Origin: Nitrosomonadales bacterium
GTDB taxonomy: Bacteria; Pseudomonadota; Gammaproteobacteria; Burkholderiales; Gallionellaceae
Reading direction: 5' to 3'
Length of the DNA stretch: 38,181 nt
Assembly (NCBI GenBank): GCA_016195965.1
Contig: JACPYR010000046.1
Location: 1 to 38,181, forward strand
The notes beneath the pieces are model-generated. The model saw nothing but the letters and a program-made list of their open reading frames with translations, had not been told where the DNA came from and made no database searches. The position numbers and the translations under genes are program-made. Below are positions 1 to 7,741 of this stretch, one piece after another; position 1 is the first letter of the stretch, and every line of letters begins with the position of its first letter.

Positions 1-140
1 ACAATATGCTACAGATTTTATCGGTGTCTGTTTTCGAGAAAACCCCGCTATCACAAGCCCTCGCAGGCGGCGGGCAACTTCAAGATCAGACAGATTTTCA
101 TAACCAATTAGATTTGTTTGGTTTTTAACCGGACACTACT
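1..140 (+). mobile_element. Right end of an IS4-family insertion sequence
   Basis: The window opens inside an insertion sequence. The reading frame up to 128 matches the C-terminal end typical of IS4-family transposases, and it is followed at 126-140 by TTAACCGGACACTAC. I take this as the terminal inverted repeat because the neighbouring minus-strand gene changes character at this point. The other end and the target duplication lie outside the window, so the exact boundary is inferred. Confidence 0.6.
3..128 (+). CDS. IS4-family transposase, C-terminal fragment (5' end off window)
   Basis: Only the last 41 codons are visible, ending in TAA at 126-128. The peptide contains ILSVSVFEKTPLSQAL and ends in NQLDLFGF. 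This matches the usual tail of IS4-family DDE transposases, where a segment like LSLTLFEKTP is followed by a terminal NQLxLFxF. The catalytic DDE residues would be upstream, off the window. The enzyme would move its own element by cutting and rejoining DNA at the terminal repeats. Whether the full gene is intact cannot be seen. Confidence 0.65.
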   Translation, partial: NMLQILSVSVFEKTPLSQALAGGGQLQDQTDFHNQLDLFGF

Positions 141-356
141 GTCATCCCATATGAACTCATCGGGTAATACGCCAGTCTTGCCAATATCCGTGGTGTAACC
201 AAATTCATTATAAAAAGCATCCAGGTTTTCTATCTTGTGTATTTCTTCCCCGTCTACCTCTATGCACCTGTGAGTTGCGTTTGTAAAATATTTAAAGTGA
301 GGCATGCCCATGGGCATGGGATTGATCATTTCATGTTGGGTGGGATTCAGCTTCAT
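108..356 (-). CDS. Hypothetical protein, 3' end probably truncated by the IS4 element
   Basis: This 82-residue frame is not one I recognise. The ATG at 356 is preceded by AAGGGA at a good distance, so I prefer it to the in-frame GTG at 371. The first 70 or so residues look like ordinary protein (HKIENLDAFYNEFGYTTDIG). The last nine codons lie inside the terminal sequence of the adjacent IS4-family element, so the original C-terminus has probably been replaced. It sits 33 bases downstream of another unknown gene on the same strand and may be co-transcribed with it. Confidence 0.4.
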   Translation of the reverse strand: MKLNPTQHEMINPMPMGMPHFKYFTNATHRCIEVDGEEIHKIENLDAFYNEFGYTTDIGKTGVLPDEFIWDDSSVRLKTKQI

Positions 357-389
357 GGCATTCCCTTTCACATGTGGAAACGGGCTGCA

Positions 390-806
390 TCAGGCGGCAG
401 TAGCGTACTTAATCTTGTCTTCGTGATAGGCGCGCAACCGGCGAATCAGTTCATGGCTTTTTTTGTAATGTCCCAGATAGGTGAATTCGCAAGCGGCAAG
501 TTGTTTCACCATCGTGGTAATGTGATCGCAACAGGACAATAACAAGGTTATCAAATCCGCTTCCGCCCGCAATTCGGCATTGCGAACTCTATCCAGTTCC
601 TTCTCGAACACGAAAAAGAACGCGACTATATGTTTGCATCCATGCAAGTTAGCCATCTCTTTGATGGCCGATGTGGCGCAGGGGATGCCACTGGCTGAGG
701 CCGTATCGGTCGGCTGCAGTTGGAGGCGCTGCAGTATAATTTTCAAGTCCTGCAAATAGACAAGACTGTCATTGATTAAATCTGGAAATGCGCTACAGCA
801 ACTCAT
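390..806 (-). CDS. Hypothetical protein, 138 residues
   Basis: The start at 806 is chosen because AGGAGAAAATCC directly precedes its ATG; a longer in-frame start at 869 lacks such a site. The protein is mostly helical in appearance and has several cysteines and histidines (MSCCSAF, NLHGCKH, LLSCCDH), with a segment rich in charged heptads (FEKELDRVRNAELRAEAD). No signal peptide or membrane segment is evident. I do not recognise a family. It lies in an accessory-looking region between an IS end and a toxin-antitoxin pair. Confidence 0.5.
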   Translation of the reverse strand: MSCCSAFPDLINDSLVYLQDLKIILQRLQLQPTDTASASGIPCATSAIKEMANLHGCKHIVAFFFVFEKELDRVRNAELRAEADLITLLLSCCDHITTMVKQLAACEFTYLGHYKKSHELIRRLRAYHEDKIKYATAA

Positions 807-1157
807 GGATTTTCTCCTGTTAATAGCACTGGTGATAAAAAATAAGCGGGTCGAAGTCATCATGCTCAATCATCCTGGCCATTGGTGCGTTGCTTTGGAG
901 ATATGCAACGAATGGTTAATTATGGCTGGATAGCCATGGCAATGAAATCGGCGAGTATTCAGAAATGCCTAGTACTTTACTTAGTTTTGCGTATTAGCAT
1001 GCGCAGATGCAGGACGAACCGCGATGCAGGCTGTGCAAGCGTGTTAAACAGCGGGCAAGACGGTGCGCGGCGCGCCGATGTTTGCGGATGGGGGGAGTAT
1101 TAAGCGAGGTGGGTGGACTATTTAACTTCACATACGGCGCAATACGCATACGCTATG
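807..1157. other. Intergenic stretch, mostly featureless
   Basis: I see no convincing gene on either strand in these roughly 350 bases. A 73-codon plus-strand frame (882-1103) has no ribosome binding site and an unusual Arg/Cys composition. The right end (from 1120) contains an imperfect palindrome listed separately as a possible attC-like site. Confidence 0.4.
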
Positions 1158-1179
1158 CTATAGCGCCCTTGTATTAGGC
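1120..1179 (-). other. Possible degenerate attC-like site
   Basis: An imperfect palindrome of 60 bases is bounded by ATTTAAC (1120-1126) and ATTAGGC (1173-1179). The latter is one base from the GTTAGGC integron core that recurs at the other end of the window. The arms pair imperfectly around GGCGC/GCGCC, and the stop codon of the upstream minus-strand gene falls inside it, as is usual for integron cassettes. The two core motifs are poorly complementary to each other, so this is only suggestive. Confidence 0.3.
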
Positions 1180-1679
1180 CTTACCGCGTTAAGCTTGCTT
1201 GGAAGATTATCAAGAAACATCGATATCTCAGAGGCAAGAGAAATAAAAGACTCACGCCATGCATCAATTGATTTTATGTCGTAGTCTCGATCATGTTTAG
1301 CTTTAACATTGAATATACTTGGCTTCAATAAGGCTATTGTTTTGCCTTTTGATGAATGCATTACAAGACCAAAATGAGCTAGGCAGTTTCTTTTTTCTGC
1401 TTTCTCACTAATATTCTTTGAGAGTTTTTTCCATTCCTCTAGGTATGGATTGTTATCCAGAACTACATTTGCGACTGCATCAACCATAGCTAATTGTGGC
1501 TTAAGAGTAACCGATGTGTAATATATAGCAGATAAAACGGCAGGTGTTTTATGCGGGCCAGCCAAAATATTAAATATCAGAAAAAGATTGTGCTCAACAC
1601 CTTGCCACGCAAGAAGCGCAGAGGCCAATGCTTTTAGGAAGTCATCAATTTCTTCTTGATTTAGTGTATGTTCTTGCAT
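1158..1679 (-). CDS. Hypothetical protein, 173 residues
   Basis: I do not recognise this protein. The start at 1679 follows GGGAAG with a 5-base gap. A TTG at 1718, directly behind the hicB stop codon, would add 13 residues and remains possible. The sequence is low in GC compared with the rest of the window (long AT-rich runs around 1320-1560), which hints at foreign origin. It appears soluble and helical (WQGVEHNLFLIFNIL, EEWKKLSKNISEKAEKRNCLAHFG). The motif KRNCLAHFG resembles HEPN-like or abortive-infection helical proteins, but that is not established. It lies downstream of hicA-hicB and may ride as a third gene of that unit. Confidence 0.5.
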   Translation of the reverse strand: MQEHTLNQEEIDDFLKALASALLAWQGVEHNLFLIFNILAGPHKTPAVLSAIYYTSVTLKPQLAMVDAVANVVLDNNPYLEEWKKLSKNISEKAEKRNCLAHFGLVMHSSKGKTIALLKPSIFNVKAKHDRDYDIKSIDAWRESFISLASEISMFLDNLPSKLNAVRPNTRAL

Positions 1680-1718
1680 TGAGGCTTCCCAACTGGATTT
1701 GGCTTTATTAACCAGCAA

Positions 1719-1931
1719 TCACGCCGCAATTTCCAAATACTCAACCACACTTGAGGCGACTGGAATCGGCAACCCATCTTCGCGTAGCCCATCGATATGA
1801 AACTTGATGGCTTCCAGGATTTCTTTCTCCGCTTCTTTAACGCTGTTTCCGGTGGCAACGCATCCGGGTAAATCCGGGGCATAGGCTGAATAGTTGTTTT
1901 CAGCCTTTTCGACGACGATGGCGTAGCGCAT
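1719..1931 (-). CDS. hicB: HicB-family antitoxin
   Basis: A 70-residue HicB-like antitoxin of the partial RNase-H fold type. The pattern MRYAIVVEKAENNYSAYAPD followed by LPGCVATG and KEAEKEILEAIKFHIDGL is characteristic of the family. It would bind and neutralise the HicA ribonuclease encoded just upstream. The short form seen here lacks an added C-terminal DNA-binding domain, so repression would depend on the complex or on another factor. The gene starts three bases after hicA stops, so the two are surely one operon. Confidence 0.85.
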   Translation of the reverse strand: MRYAIVVEKAENNYSAYAPDLPGCVATGNSVKEAEKEILEAIKFHIDGLREDGLPIPVASSVVEYLEIAA

Positions 1932-1934
1932 GAT

Positions 1935-2123
1935 TTACTCCTTAAGTCCCGCTTGCTTGAAGATGCTGTTCAATGTTCCTGGAGCCAAGTCGTCACTGGG
2001 TTTTCCTGCGACCGTAACTCGTCCCGGTTTGTTTAGGTGCTTGAATTGGCGATGACTGCCGCGCGTGGCGACGAGTTGCCAGCCATCTTTGTGCAGCATT
2101 GCCAGAATTTCACTCACCTTCAT
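1935..2123 (-). CDS. hicA: HicA-family mRNA interferase toxin
   Basis: A 62-residue protein with the double-stranded RNA-binding-like fold of HicA. The family hallmark is visible: MKVSEILAMLHKDGWQLV, then GSHRQFKH carrying the catalytic histidine, then VTVAGKPSDDLAPGTL and the closing IFKQAGL. Nothing is missing relative to the usual length of about 60 residues, so the toxin should be active unless held by HicB. HicA enzymes cleave mRNA and tmRNA. The order is toxin then antitoxin. The second hic pair of this window, near 37700, has the reverse order. Confidence 0.88.
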   Translation of the reverse strand: MKVSEILAMLHKDGWQLVATRGSHRQFKHLNKPGRVTVAGKPSDDLAPGTLNSIFKQAGLKE

Positions 2124-2177
2124 GGCTCTAGCATAGCAAAGTTACGGGATCGTGGGGGCGTATTAAAGGTGCGTGGA

Positions 2178-2669
2178 TCATGCCTGCTTCTTCAGCGACA
2201 GCGTCAACTTGAATCTGGCAACGGGTTCGTCGCTCAAGGACGGAACAGTGGCGATGACATCGATCTGCCTTTCGACTCGCTCATTCGAGGCCGCAGCCTG
2301 CGCGACCAGTTCGGCAATTTCTTTGCCTTGAGCGCAAATAAAATCCACATCGCCTTCGGCGCGCTTGAGAAACTCTGCCTGAAAGTCCTTGAACACCATA
2401 GCGATGCGGGCGGGTTGTTGCCGGATCAGGTACATGGTGAATGCGCCGGGTGCTACGTCCGCGCCTATGCACAGCGCGCCGAAGTACATCGAGCCCAGGT
2501 GGTTCCTGGTCCTGCGCCGCAACGGTATTCTGACCACCATGCGTTCGGGCGACAGCTCCGCGACCGAGACGCCGACATAGAACAGCAGCGGAATTTTGGC
2601 GAACCCGAACAGGCGCAGGAAGAGAGTCTCCCGTGTCTTTTCGGCAATCAGACCGCTGGGCCAATTCAT
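2178..2669 (-). CDS. DUF4442 hotdog-fold protein (thioesterase-like)
   Basis: A 163-residue protein resembling the DUF4442 branch of the hotdog thioesterase superfamily. The central segment RRTRNHLGSMYFGALCIGADVAPG has the Asn-His-x-Gly-Ser-x-Tyr pattern that places a substrate pocket in these proteins. The N-terminal LFLRLFGFAKIPLLFYVGVSVAEL may pack against membrane lipid or acyl chains. Substrate is unknown; acyl-CoA or acyl-ACP hydrolysis is the family expectation. No clear ribosome binding site decides the start: the ATG at 2669 is used, with a TTG eight codons upstream as alternative. It is divergent from the radical SAM gene. Confidence 0.7.
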   Translation of the reverse strand: MNWPSGLIAEKTRETLFLRLFGFAKIPLLFYVGVSVAELSPERMVVRIPLRRRTRNHLGSMYFGALCIGADVAPGAFTMYLIRQQPARIAMVFKDFQAEFLKRAEGDVDFICAQGKEIAELVAQAAASNERVERQIDVIATVPSLSDEPVARFKLTLSLKKQA

Positions 2670-2825
2670 CGCTGTAACAAGATGGGCCGGCAAGAGGGAA
2701 GGCCGGTTTGCGGGATGGCTTTTTTCATGTCGGTCACTCTAAACATTCCCGGAGGTGTGTGCAACGCTTTCGGTTTGACATTACACCCTCTGCGCCATAT
2801 AGTTTGCGCAGAACGTTCGTTCTTT

Positions 2826-3905
2826 ATGGGTGGTAATCGAGTGAAGCATGAAGTAGCAAAAGGCCGTGGCGCGACGTTGCAGATCGAGGGGCGCTTCGAC
2901 AGTGTGGCGCGCGAGCGAGTTGACGACGGCTGGGGCACTGCGGACGAAAAGTTGCCGCCATTCAAAACCACGGTAACGGTGGAGCGTGCGAAGAGCGTGA
3001 TCCAGCGCCATGACTCGCCGGACCTGCCGTTCATGCAATCTCTGAATGCATATCGAGGTTGCGAGCACGGCTGCATCTACTGTTATGCGCGGCCATCGCA
3101 CGGTTACCTGAATCTTTCGCCCGGGCTGGATTTCGAGACCAGGCTGTTTGCCAAACCGGAGGCGGCGCAGTTGCTGCGCGCGGAACTGGCCAAGCCGGCC
3201 TACCAATGTTCACCCATCGCGCTGGGTTCCAATACCGACCCTTACCAGCCGATCGAGCGCGAGTGGCGGATCACGCGGCAGATACTGGAGGTGCTGGCGG
3301 AGCACAGGCATCCGGTCTCTATTGTCACCAAGTCTGCACTGGTCGAGCGCGATCTGGATTTGCTCATGCAATTGGCGCAGGACAACCTGGTGCAGGTGTT
3401 CATCTCGGTCACCACGCTGGATGCCGAAATCGCCCGCCAGATGGAGCCGCGCGCATCCTCGCCACGCCGCAGGTTGCAGGCGATGTGGAGGCTGAACGAA
3501 GCCGGTGTGCCGTGCGGGGTGATGGTCGCGCCGGTGATTCCGTTTCTGACCGATGCGGAGTTGGAGAGCGTGCTGCAGGCTGCGCATCAACATGGCGCAC
3601 GCAGCGCGGGGTATGCGTTGTTGCGCCTGCCTTACGAATTGAAAGACTTGTTCAAGGATTGGCTGGTCACGCATTACCCGCTGAAGGCCGCGCACGTGAT
3701 GAGCCGTTTGCGCGGGATGCGCGGCGGGCGAGAGAACGATCCTGAATTCGGATCGCGCTTTCGCGGCGAGGGCCTGTTTGCCGATTTGCTGGAACAGCGC
3801 TTTGCGAAAGCCTGCGAACGTATCGGCTTTAACCTTGAGGGCACGCACCTCGCTACGGGACTGTTCAAGCCGCCCTCGCGCAACGGGCAGATGGATTTGT
3901 TTTGA
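2826..3905 (+). CDS. PA0069-family radical SAM protein
   Basis: The frame is open far upstream to 2037, but that part overlaps the antisense DUF4442 gene and has no family similarity. The start at 2826 gives 359 residues, the usual size of this family, beginning shortly before KGRGATLQIEGRF, a typical N-terminal motif. The radical SAM signature is CEHGCIYCYARPSHGYL, whose three cysteines bind the 4Fe-4S cluster that cleaves S-adenosylmethionine. Further family features are GSNTDPYQPIER and YALLRLPYELKDLF. These proteins are related to spore photoproduct lyase-like enzymes, but their reaction is unknown. The C-terminus is QMDLF. Confidence 0.85.
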   Translation: MGGNRVKHEVAKGRGATLQIEGRFDSVARERVDDGWGTADEKLPPFKTTVTVERAKSVIQRHDSPDLPFMQSLNAYRGCEHGCIYCYARPSHGYLNLSPGLDFETRLFAKPEAAQLLRAELAKPAYQCSPIALGSNTDPYQPIEREWRITRQILEVLAEHRHPVSIVTKSALVERDLDLLMQLAQDNLVQVFISVTTLDAEIARQMEPRASSPRRRLQAMWRLNEAGVPCGVMVAPVIPFLTDAELESVLQAAHQHGARSAGYALLRLPYELKDLFKDWLVTHYPLKAAHVMSRLRGMRGGRENDPEFGSRFRGEGLFADLLEQRFAKACERIGFNLEGTHLATGLFKPPSRNGQMDLF

Positions 3906-3992
3906 GCGGTTATCGATCGCCCGGTCTGCGCGGCCAGAACAGCAGGTATGCCGGTTTCGTTGGGCACCAATCGGTATTTGGACATGAATCCG

Positions 3993-4020
3993 TTGACCAA
4001 ACATGCGGAATCGGTAAACT
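3993..4020 (+). promoter_or_regulatory. Predicted sigma-70 promoter of first HD-GYP gene
   Basis: TTGACC (3993-3998), a 16-base spacer and TAAACT (4015-4020) lie exactly 30 bases before the ATG at 4051. The same boxes, spacer and distance recur before the second HD-GYP gene, and nearly so before the third. That supports a real shared promoter. Confidence 0.65.
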
Positions 4021-4050
4021 GCAAACTTCGTCCCTCCGTAATGTAACTAC

Positions 4051-5175
4051 ATGTTCGAACATCAGGATGTTTTACATGCCTTGAATGGCAAATTACCGTT
4101 GCCGGAAAAGGTTGAACTCATCCATGATTTGTTGAAAACGCGCTTTGATTTCATCAGCCGGATTTCGGTGGCTGTTTACGATGCCAAAACAGATTTGTTA
4201 AAAACACTTTTTCAAAGCGCCGGCAATGAAAAATCGATGGCTTTATACTCCGCCAGGCTGGCTGATTCCGCATCGCTGCTGGAAATTCTCAAGGTGGGCC
4301 GCCCCCGCGTGGTCAACGATCTGGAAATATTCGGCAGCGTTACGGCGGAGCATACCCGCCGCATCGCCGCACAACAGTACAAATCCAGCTACACGATGCC
4401 GATGTATCTGAATGGGGATTTTTTCGGTTTTGTGTTCTTTAATGCACAACAGAAGAATGTTTTCGATGAGACGGTATTGCACTACCTGGACATGGTCGGG
4501 CATCTGCTGTCATTGCTGGTGATCCATGATTTGTCTATAACGCGCAGTTTATTGGCAATCGTCAGGACTGCCGCGAATATGGCTCAGCATCGCGATTATG
4601 AAACGGGAGCGCATCTGGACCGGATGTCCAACTACGCCCGCTTGATCGCGAATGAGGTAGCAAAAAAATATCGGTTCGATGATGAAATCGTGGAGCGTAT
4701 CTTCCAGTTTTCGCCGCTGCATGACATAGGCAAGATCGGCATATCCGATGGCATCCTGCTCAAACCCGGGAAACTTACCGGGCCGGAATTCGACATCATG
4801 AAAACCCATGCCGCGAAAGGTGGCGAGATCATAGACATGATGCTGGGCAATCTCGGCATGGGAGAGTTTCCCCATGCGGAAATGCTGCGCAATATCGCCC
4901 TCTACCATCATGAGGCGATCAACGGCAGCGGCTATAACGGGCTGACCGACGAGGAAATCCCCGTGGAAGCCAAAATTGTTGCGGTCGCCGATGTATTCGA
5001 TGCGCTGACCAGTTCACGCCCCTACAAAAAAGCCTGGAGCAATGACGAGGCCTTTGCATTTTTGCAGTCGATGGCGGGAAGCAAATTCGATATCGACTGC
5101 GTGGCCGCCCTGGTAAATTGCCGCGATAAGGTGGAAGCCATACAAAAACGATTCCAGGAGAATCACCTCGGCTAG
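4051..5175 (+). CDS. GAF domain / HD-GYP cyclic-di-GMP phosphodiesterase, paralog 1
   Basis: A 374-residue soluble signalling protein. Residues about 20-165 form a GAF-like sensor (VAVYDAKTDLLKTLFQ, SSYTMPMYLNGDFFGFVFFN). Residues about 175-350 form an HD-GYP domain. The metal-binding set is present: ETGAHLDRMSNYARLIA, HDIGKIGI with His-Asp at 224-225, THAAKGGEI, and HHE at 286-288 followed by GSGY. Then VADVFDALTSSRPYK follows. HD-GYP enzymes hydrolyse cyclic-di-GMP to pGpG or GMP. The usual proline after GSGY is asparagine here. No ribosome binding site is evident before the ATG. Two close paralogs follow within 4 kb. Confidence 0.9.
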   Translation: MFEHQDVLHALNGKLPLPEKVELIHDLLKTRFDFISRISVAVYDAKTDLLKTLFQSAGNEKSMALYSARLADSASLLEILKVGRPRVVNDLEIFGSVTAEHTRRIAAQQYKSSYTMPMYLNGDFFGFVFFNAQQKNVFDETVLHYLDMVGHLLSLLVIHDLSITRSLLAIVRTAANMAQHRDYETGAHLDRMSNYARLIANEVAKKYRFDDEIVERIFQFSPLHDIGKIGISDGILLKPGKLTGPEFDIMKTHAAKGGEIIDMMLGNLGMGEFPHAEMLRNIALYHHEAINGSGYNGLTDEEIPVEAKIVAVADVFDALTSSRPYKKAWSNDEAFAFLQSMAGSKFDIDCVAALVNCRDKVEAIQKRFQENHLG

Positions 5176-5190
5176 CTCAGGGCGCCGTCG

Positions 5191-5670
5191 CTATCGGCCC
5201 GAAAGCTGCTGCCACTCGGCGAGCTTCGCGCGCATGCGCTTATAGTGTGAGCCGCGCCAGTACACGCGCCCGCACGCAGGGCAGAGCGCGAGCGGTTCGT
5301 CGGGTTTGCGCGCATCCGGCGGCACATGCGCCATTGCCGCTGCGTCTGCGGCAATCAACAGCGTATTGTCTATCAGGCAGCGGGTGAAAGCGTGTATGAG
5401 CCAATCCAGTCGGTAATGCGCTCCGACCAAGTCCGCAAGCCGGTCGAGCGGGGCGTGCGGCAGGATCAGTGAGATGCCGTTCGCGGCCTTGTGCTCGCGG
5501 ATCAACATGTCCTGCGTCAGGAAATATTTTCCATCGGTGCGGCATTGCCGCAGCAGCTCGGCATCGAGCGCGCCGTTGTTGGTTGACAGCGTGTCATAGC
5601 CTGCGGCGCGCAGATAGCGGCATAATCTGCCGAGCATCTCGTCGCACATAAATCGGGGCATGGTTTCCAT
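5191..5670 (-). CDS. Mut7-C RNase-domain protein with C-terminal zinc ribbon
   Basis: A 159-residue protein of the Mut7-C family, named from the C-terminal domain of the nematode exonuclease Mut7 and related to PIN-type nucleases. The N-terminal motif PRFMCDEMLGRLCRYLRAAGYD supplies the acidic residue and Arg-rich helix of the family. FLTQDMLI is the second acidic site. The C-terminus carries CPACGRVYWRGSHYKRM, half of a zinc ribbon; its second metal pair is incomplete in sequence, as is common for this family. It converges with HD-GYP paralog 1, ending 15 bases from it. The ATG at 5670 is used; 5661 is an alternative. Confidence 0.8.
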   Translation of the reverse strand: METMPRFMCDEMLGRLCRYLRAAGYDTLSTNNGALDAELLRQCRTDGKYFLTQDMLIREHKAANGISLILPHAPLDRLADLVGAHYRLDWLIHAFTRCLIDNTLLIAADAAAMAHVPPDARKPDEPLALCPACGRVYWRGSHYKRMRAKLAEWQQLSGR

Positions 5671-5696
5671 GTGCGCATGTTATACCCGATAACGCA

Positions 5697-5724
5697 TTGA
5701 CCAAATATACGAAAGCGGTAAACT
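5697..5724 (+). promoter_or_regulatory. Predicted sigma-70 promoter of second HD-GYP gene
   Basis: TTGACC (5697-5702), 16 bases, TAAACT (5719-5724), then 30 bases to the ATG at 5755. Spacer bases are also partly shared with the promoter at 3993 (both read AAA and then CGGTAAACTG). This indicates that the upstream region was duplicated together with the gene. Confidence 0.65.
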
Positions 5725-5754
5725 GGAACACCCTGCTTAGTCCACAGTGACGCT

Positions 5755-6879
5755 ATGCTCGATCATCAGGATGTCTTATCTGCGTTGAATGGCAAATTGC
5801 CGTTGCCGGCAAAACTCGAGTATCTGCATGCATTCCTGAAGTTGCGCTACGGTTTCATCGACCGGATCGCGATCGCGCTCTATGACGCCAAGACCGATCT
5901 GTTGAAGACGTTCGTGCAGCACAGCACAGGGGAGAACCGCCTCGTCATCTATTCGGCCAAGCTGTCCGGTTCGATATCGTTGCAGGAAATCGTGAAGACC
6001 GGGCGTCCGCGTGTGGTCAACGATCTAGACATCTACGCCCATGTCGAGGCAGAGCATGCGCGCCAGATTGCGGCAATGAAATATGAATCCAGTTATACCT
6101 TGCCGATATTTATGAATGGAGAATTCGTCGGCTTCCTGTTTTTCAATTCCCGCCGCAAGAACGTATTCGAAGAGCGGGTGTTGCATTACCTGGATATGCT
6201 GGGCCACCTGGTGGCGTTGCTGGTGATACATGAAATGGCGCTGAACCGCAGCTTGTATGCGATCGTCAAGACGGCGGCGAATATCACCTTGCATCGCGAC
6301 GTCGAAACCGGTGCGCACCTGGACCGGATGTCCAACTATGCGCGCCTGATCGCCAAGGAGGTGGCCGGGAAATTCCAGCTTAACGACGAACTGGTGGAGC
6401 ATATTTTTCTGTTTGCACCGCTGCACGACATCGGCAAGATCGGCATCCCCGACAGCATCTTGCTCAAGCCGGAAAAATTGACCGGGGAGGAATTCGCCAT
6501 CATGCAAACCCATGCCGCGAAAGGTGGCGAGATCATCAATATGATGCTGAGCAATCTTGGGGAGGCCGATTATCCTCACGCGGCGGTTTTGCGCAACATT
6601 GCGCTGTACCATCACGAGGCGCTCGACGGCAGCGGTTATTACGGGCTGAAGGATAAGGACATCCCGTTCGAGGCCAAGATCGTCTCGGTCGCCGATGTGT
6701 TCGATGCGTTGACCAGCGCCCGCTCCTACAAGCAAGCCTGGAGCAACGACGCAGCCTTTGCGTTTTTGCAGTCTATGGCGGGAATCAGGTTCGACGCTGA
6801 TTGCGTGGCGGCCTTGGCGCGTTGCCGCGCTCAGGTAGAGGAGATACAGCAAAGGTTTGGCGAGAACCGCCTCGGTTAG
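5755..6879 (+). CDS. GAF domain / HD-GYP cyclic-di-GMP phosphodiesterase, paralog 2
   Basis: Same length (374 residues) and domain order as paralog 1: a GAF-like sensor then HD-GYP. Catalytic and metal motifs are intact: HDIGKIGIPD, THAAKGGEI, YHHEALDGSGYYGL, VADVFDALTSARSYK. It is the most divergent of the three, for example GHLVALLVIHEMALNRS in place of the HLLSLLVIH seen in the others, and PDSILLKPEKLT. The sensor domain differs at several positions, so the three proteins may respond to different ligands while sharing an output. It follows the divergently placed Mut7-C gene and precedes sodB. Confidence 0.9.
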   Translation: MLDHQDVLSALNGKLPLPAKLEYLHAFLKLRYGFIDRIAIALYDAKTDLLKTFVQHSTGENRLVIYSAKLSGSISLQEIVKTGRPRVVNDLDIYAHVEAEHARQIAAMKYESSYTLPIFMNGEFVGFLFFNSRRKNVFEERVLHYLDMLGHLVALLVIHEMALNRSLYAIVKTAANITLHRDVETGAHLDRMSNYARLIAKEVAGKFQLNDELVEHIFLFAPLHDIGKIGIPDSILLKPEKLTGEEFAIMQTHAAKGGEIINMMLSNLGEADYPHAAVLRNIALYHHEALDGSGYYGLKDKDIPFEAKIVSVADVFDALTSARSYKQAWSNDAAFAFLQSMAGIRFDADCVAALARCRAQVEEIQQRFGENRLG

Positions 6880-6946
6880 CCGGTCTGCGCCACAGGCGGG
6901 TGCCGCCAGCCTTCGCCCTTGATATTCCGATAAGCTCAATCAACTA

Positions 6947-6975
6947 TTGTTTCCTGCGGACTAATTGGCTAGAAT
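6947..6975 (+). promoter_or_regulatory. Predicted promoter of sodB
   Basis: TTGTTT (6947-6952), a 17-base spacer and TAGAAT (6970-6975) form a good sigma-70 promoter about 52 bases before the sodB ATG. No Fur-box-like palindrome was recognised at it. Confidence 0.55.
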
Positions 6976-7027
6976 CCAAGGTCCCAATCTACACCCCTAT
7001 CCAATTTACACCACTAGGAGAATAACA

Positions 7028-7612
7028 ATGGAACATACCTTACCCGCTCTGCCTTATGCGATGGATGCGCTGCAGCCGCACATGTCCAAGGAGACCTTCG
7101 AATACCACTATGCCAAGCACCACCAGGCTTACGTGACCAACCTCAACAACCTGATCAAGGGCACCGAGTACGAGAGCCTGGGTCTGGAAGCGATCATCAA
7201 GAAAGCGCCCGCTGGCGGCATCTACAACAACTCGGCGCAGGTGTGGAACCACACCTTCTTCTGGAGCTGCATGAAGCCTAACGGCGGCGGTGCCCCGAGC
7301 GGTGCGCTGGCAGACGCAATCAACAAGAAGTGGGGCAGCCTGGATGAATTCAAGAAAGCGTTCCAGACCTCAGCCGTGGGCAACTTCGGTTCCGGCTGGA
7401 CCTGGCTGGTGAAGAAGGCCGATGGCAGCGTGGATATCGTCAACATGGGCGCAGCCGGAACGCCGCTGACCACGGGCGACAAGGCGTTGCTGTGCGTGGA
7501 CGTGTGGGAGCACGCCTATTACATCGACTACCGCAACCTGCGCGCAAAGTTCGTCGAGACTTTCCTTAACAATCTGGTGAACTGGGATTTCGCGGCGAAA
7601 AATTTCGCTTAG
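7028..7612 (+). CDS. sodB: Superoxide dismutase [Fe]
   Basis: A 194-residue cytoplasmic superoxide dismutase that converts superoxide to oxygen and hydrogen peroxide. The metal ligands are visible as His27 (EYHYAKHH), His75 (AQVWNH), Asp158 and His162 (DVWEHAYYIDY). The iron-type signature NSAQVWNHTFFW followed by GGGAPSG supports iron rather than manganese. The start at 7028 follows TAGGAGAATAACA, an excellent ribosome binding site; the longer frame from 6965 is untranslated leader. It is a single-gene unit with its own promoter and a strong terminator, placed between the second and third HD-GYP genes. Confidence 0.95.
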   Translation: MEHTLPALPYAMDALQPHMSKETFEYHYAKHHQAYVTNLNNLIKGTEYESLGLEAIIKKAPAGGIYNNSAQVWNHTFFWSCMKPNGGGAPSGALADAINKKWGSLDEFKKAFQTSAVGNFGSGWTWLVKKADGSVDIVNMGAAGTPLTTGDKALLCVDVWEHAYYIDYRNLRAKFVETFLNNLVNWDFAAKNFA

Positions 7613-7643
7613 GCCCATACCGCGTCATAGCAGCTCGAACATG

Positions 7644-7674
7644 AAATCACGGGGGAGACCCCGTGATTTTTTTT
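7644..7674 (+). terminator. Rho-independent terminator of sodB
   Basis: An 11-base-pair perfect stem (7644-7654 with 7659-7669), loop GAGA, followed by a run of T to 7674. It lies 32 bases after the sodB stop and insulates the next HD-GYP gene. Confidence 0.9.
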
Positions 7675-7683
7675 ACGGGCTGG

Positions 7684-7711
7684 TTGACCTGCCGCTCAGG
7701 TCGGATACACT
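7684..7711 (+). promoter_or_regulatory. Predicted sigma-70 promoter of third HD-GYP gene
   Basis: TTGACC (7684-7689), 16-base spacer, TACACT (7706-7711), 30 bases before the ATG at 7742. Box sequence and geometry match the promoters of the two upstream paralogs although the spacer itself differs. Confidence 0.6.
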
Positions 7712-7741
7712 GCATCCCGTATCCATTGAGAAAGATTTGCC

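Noticed and set aside
2037..2825. Long open upstream part of the radical SAM frame
   Set aside because: It lies antisense to hicA and the DUF4442 gene and has no family similarity; the family N-terminus begins at about 2826.
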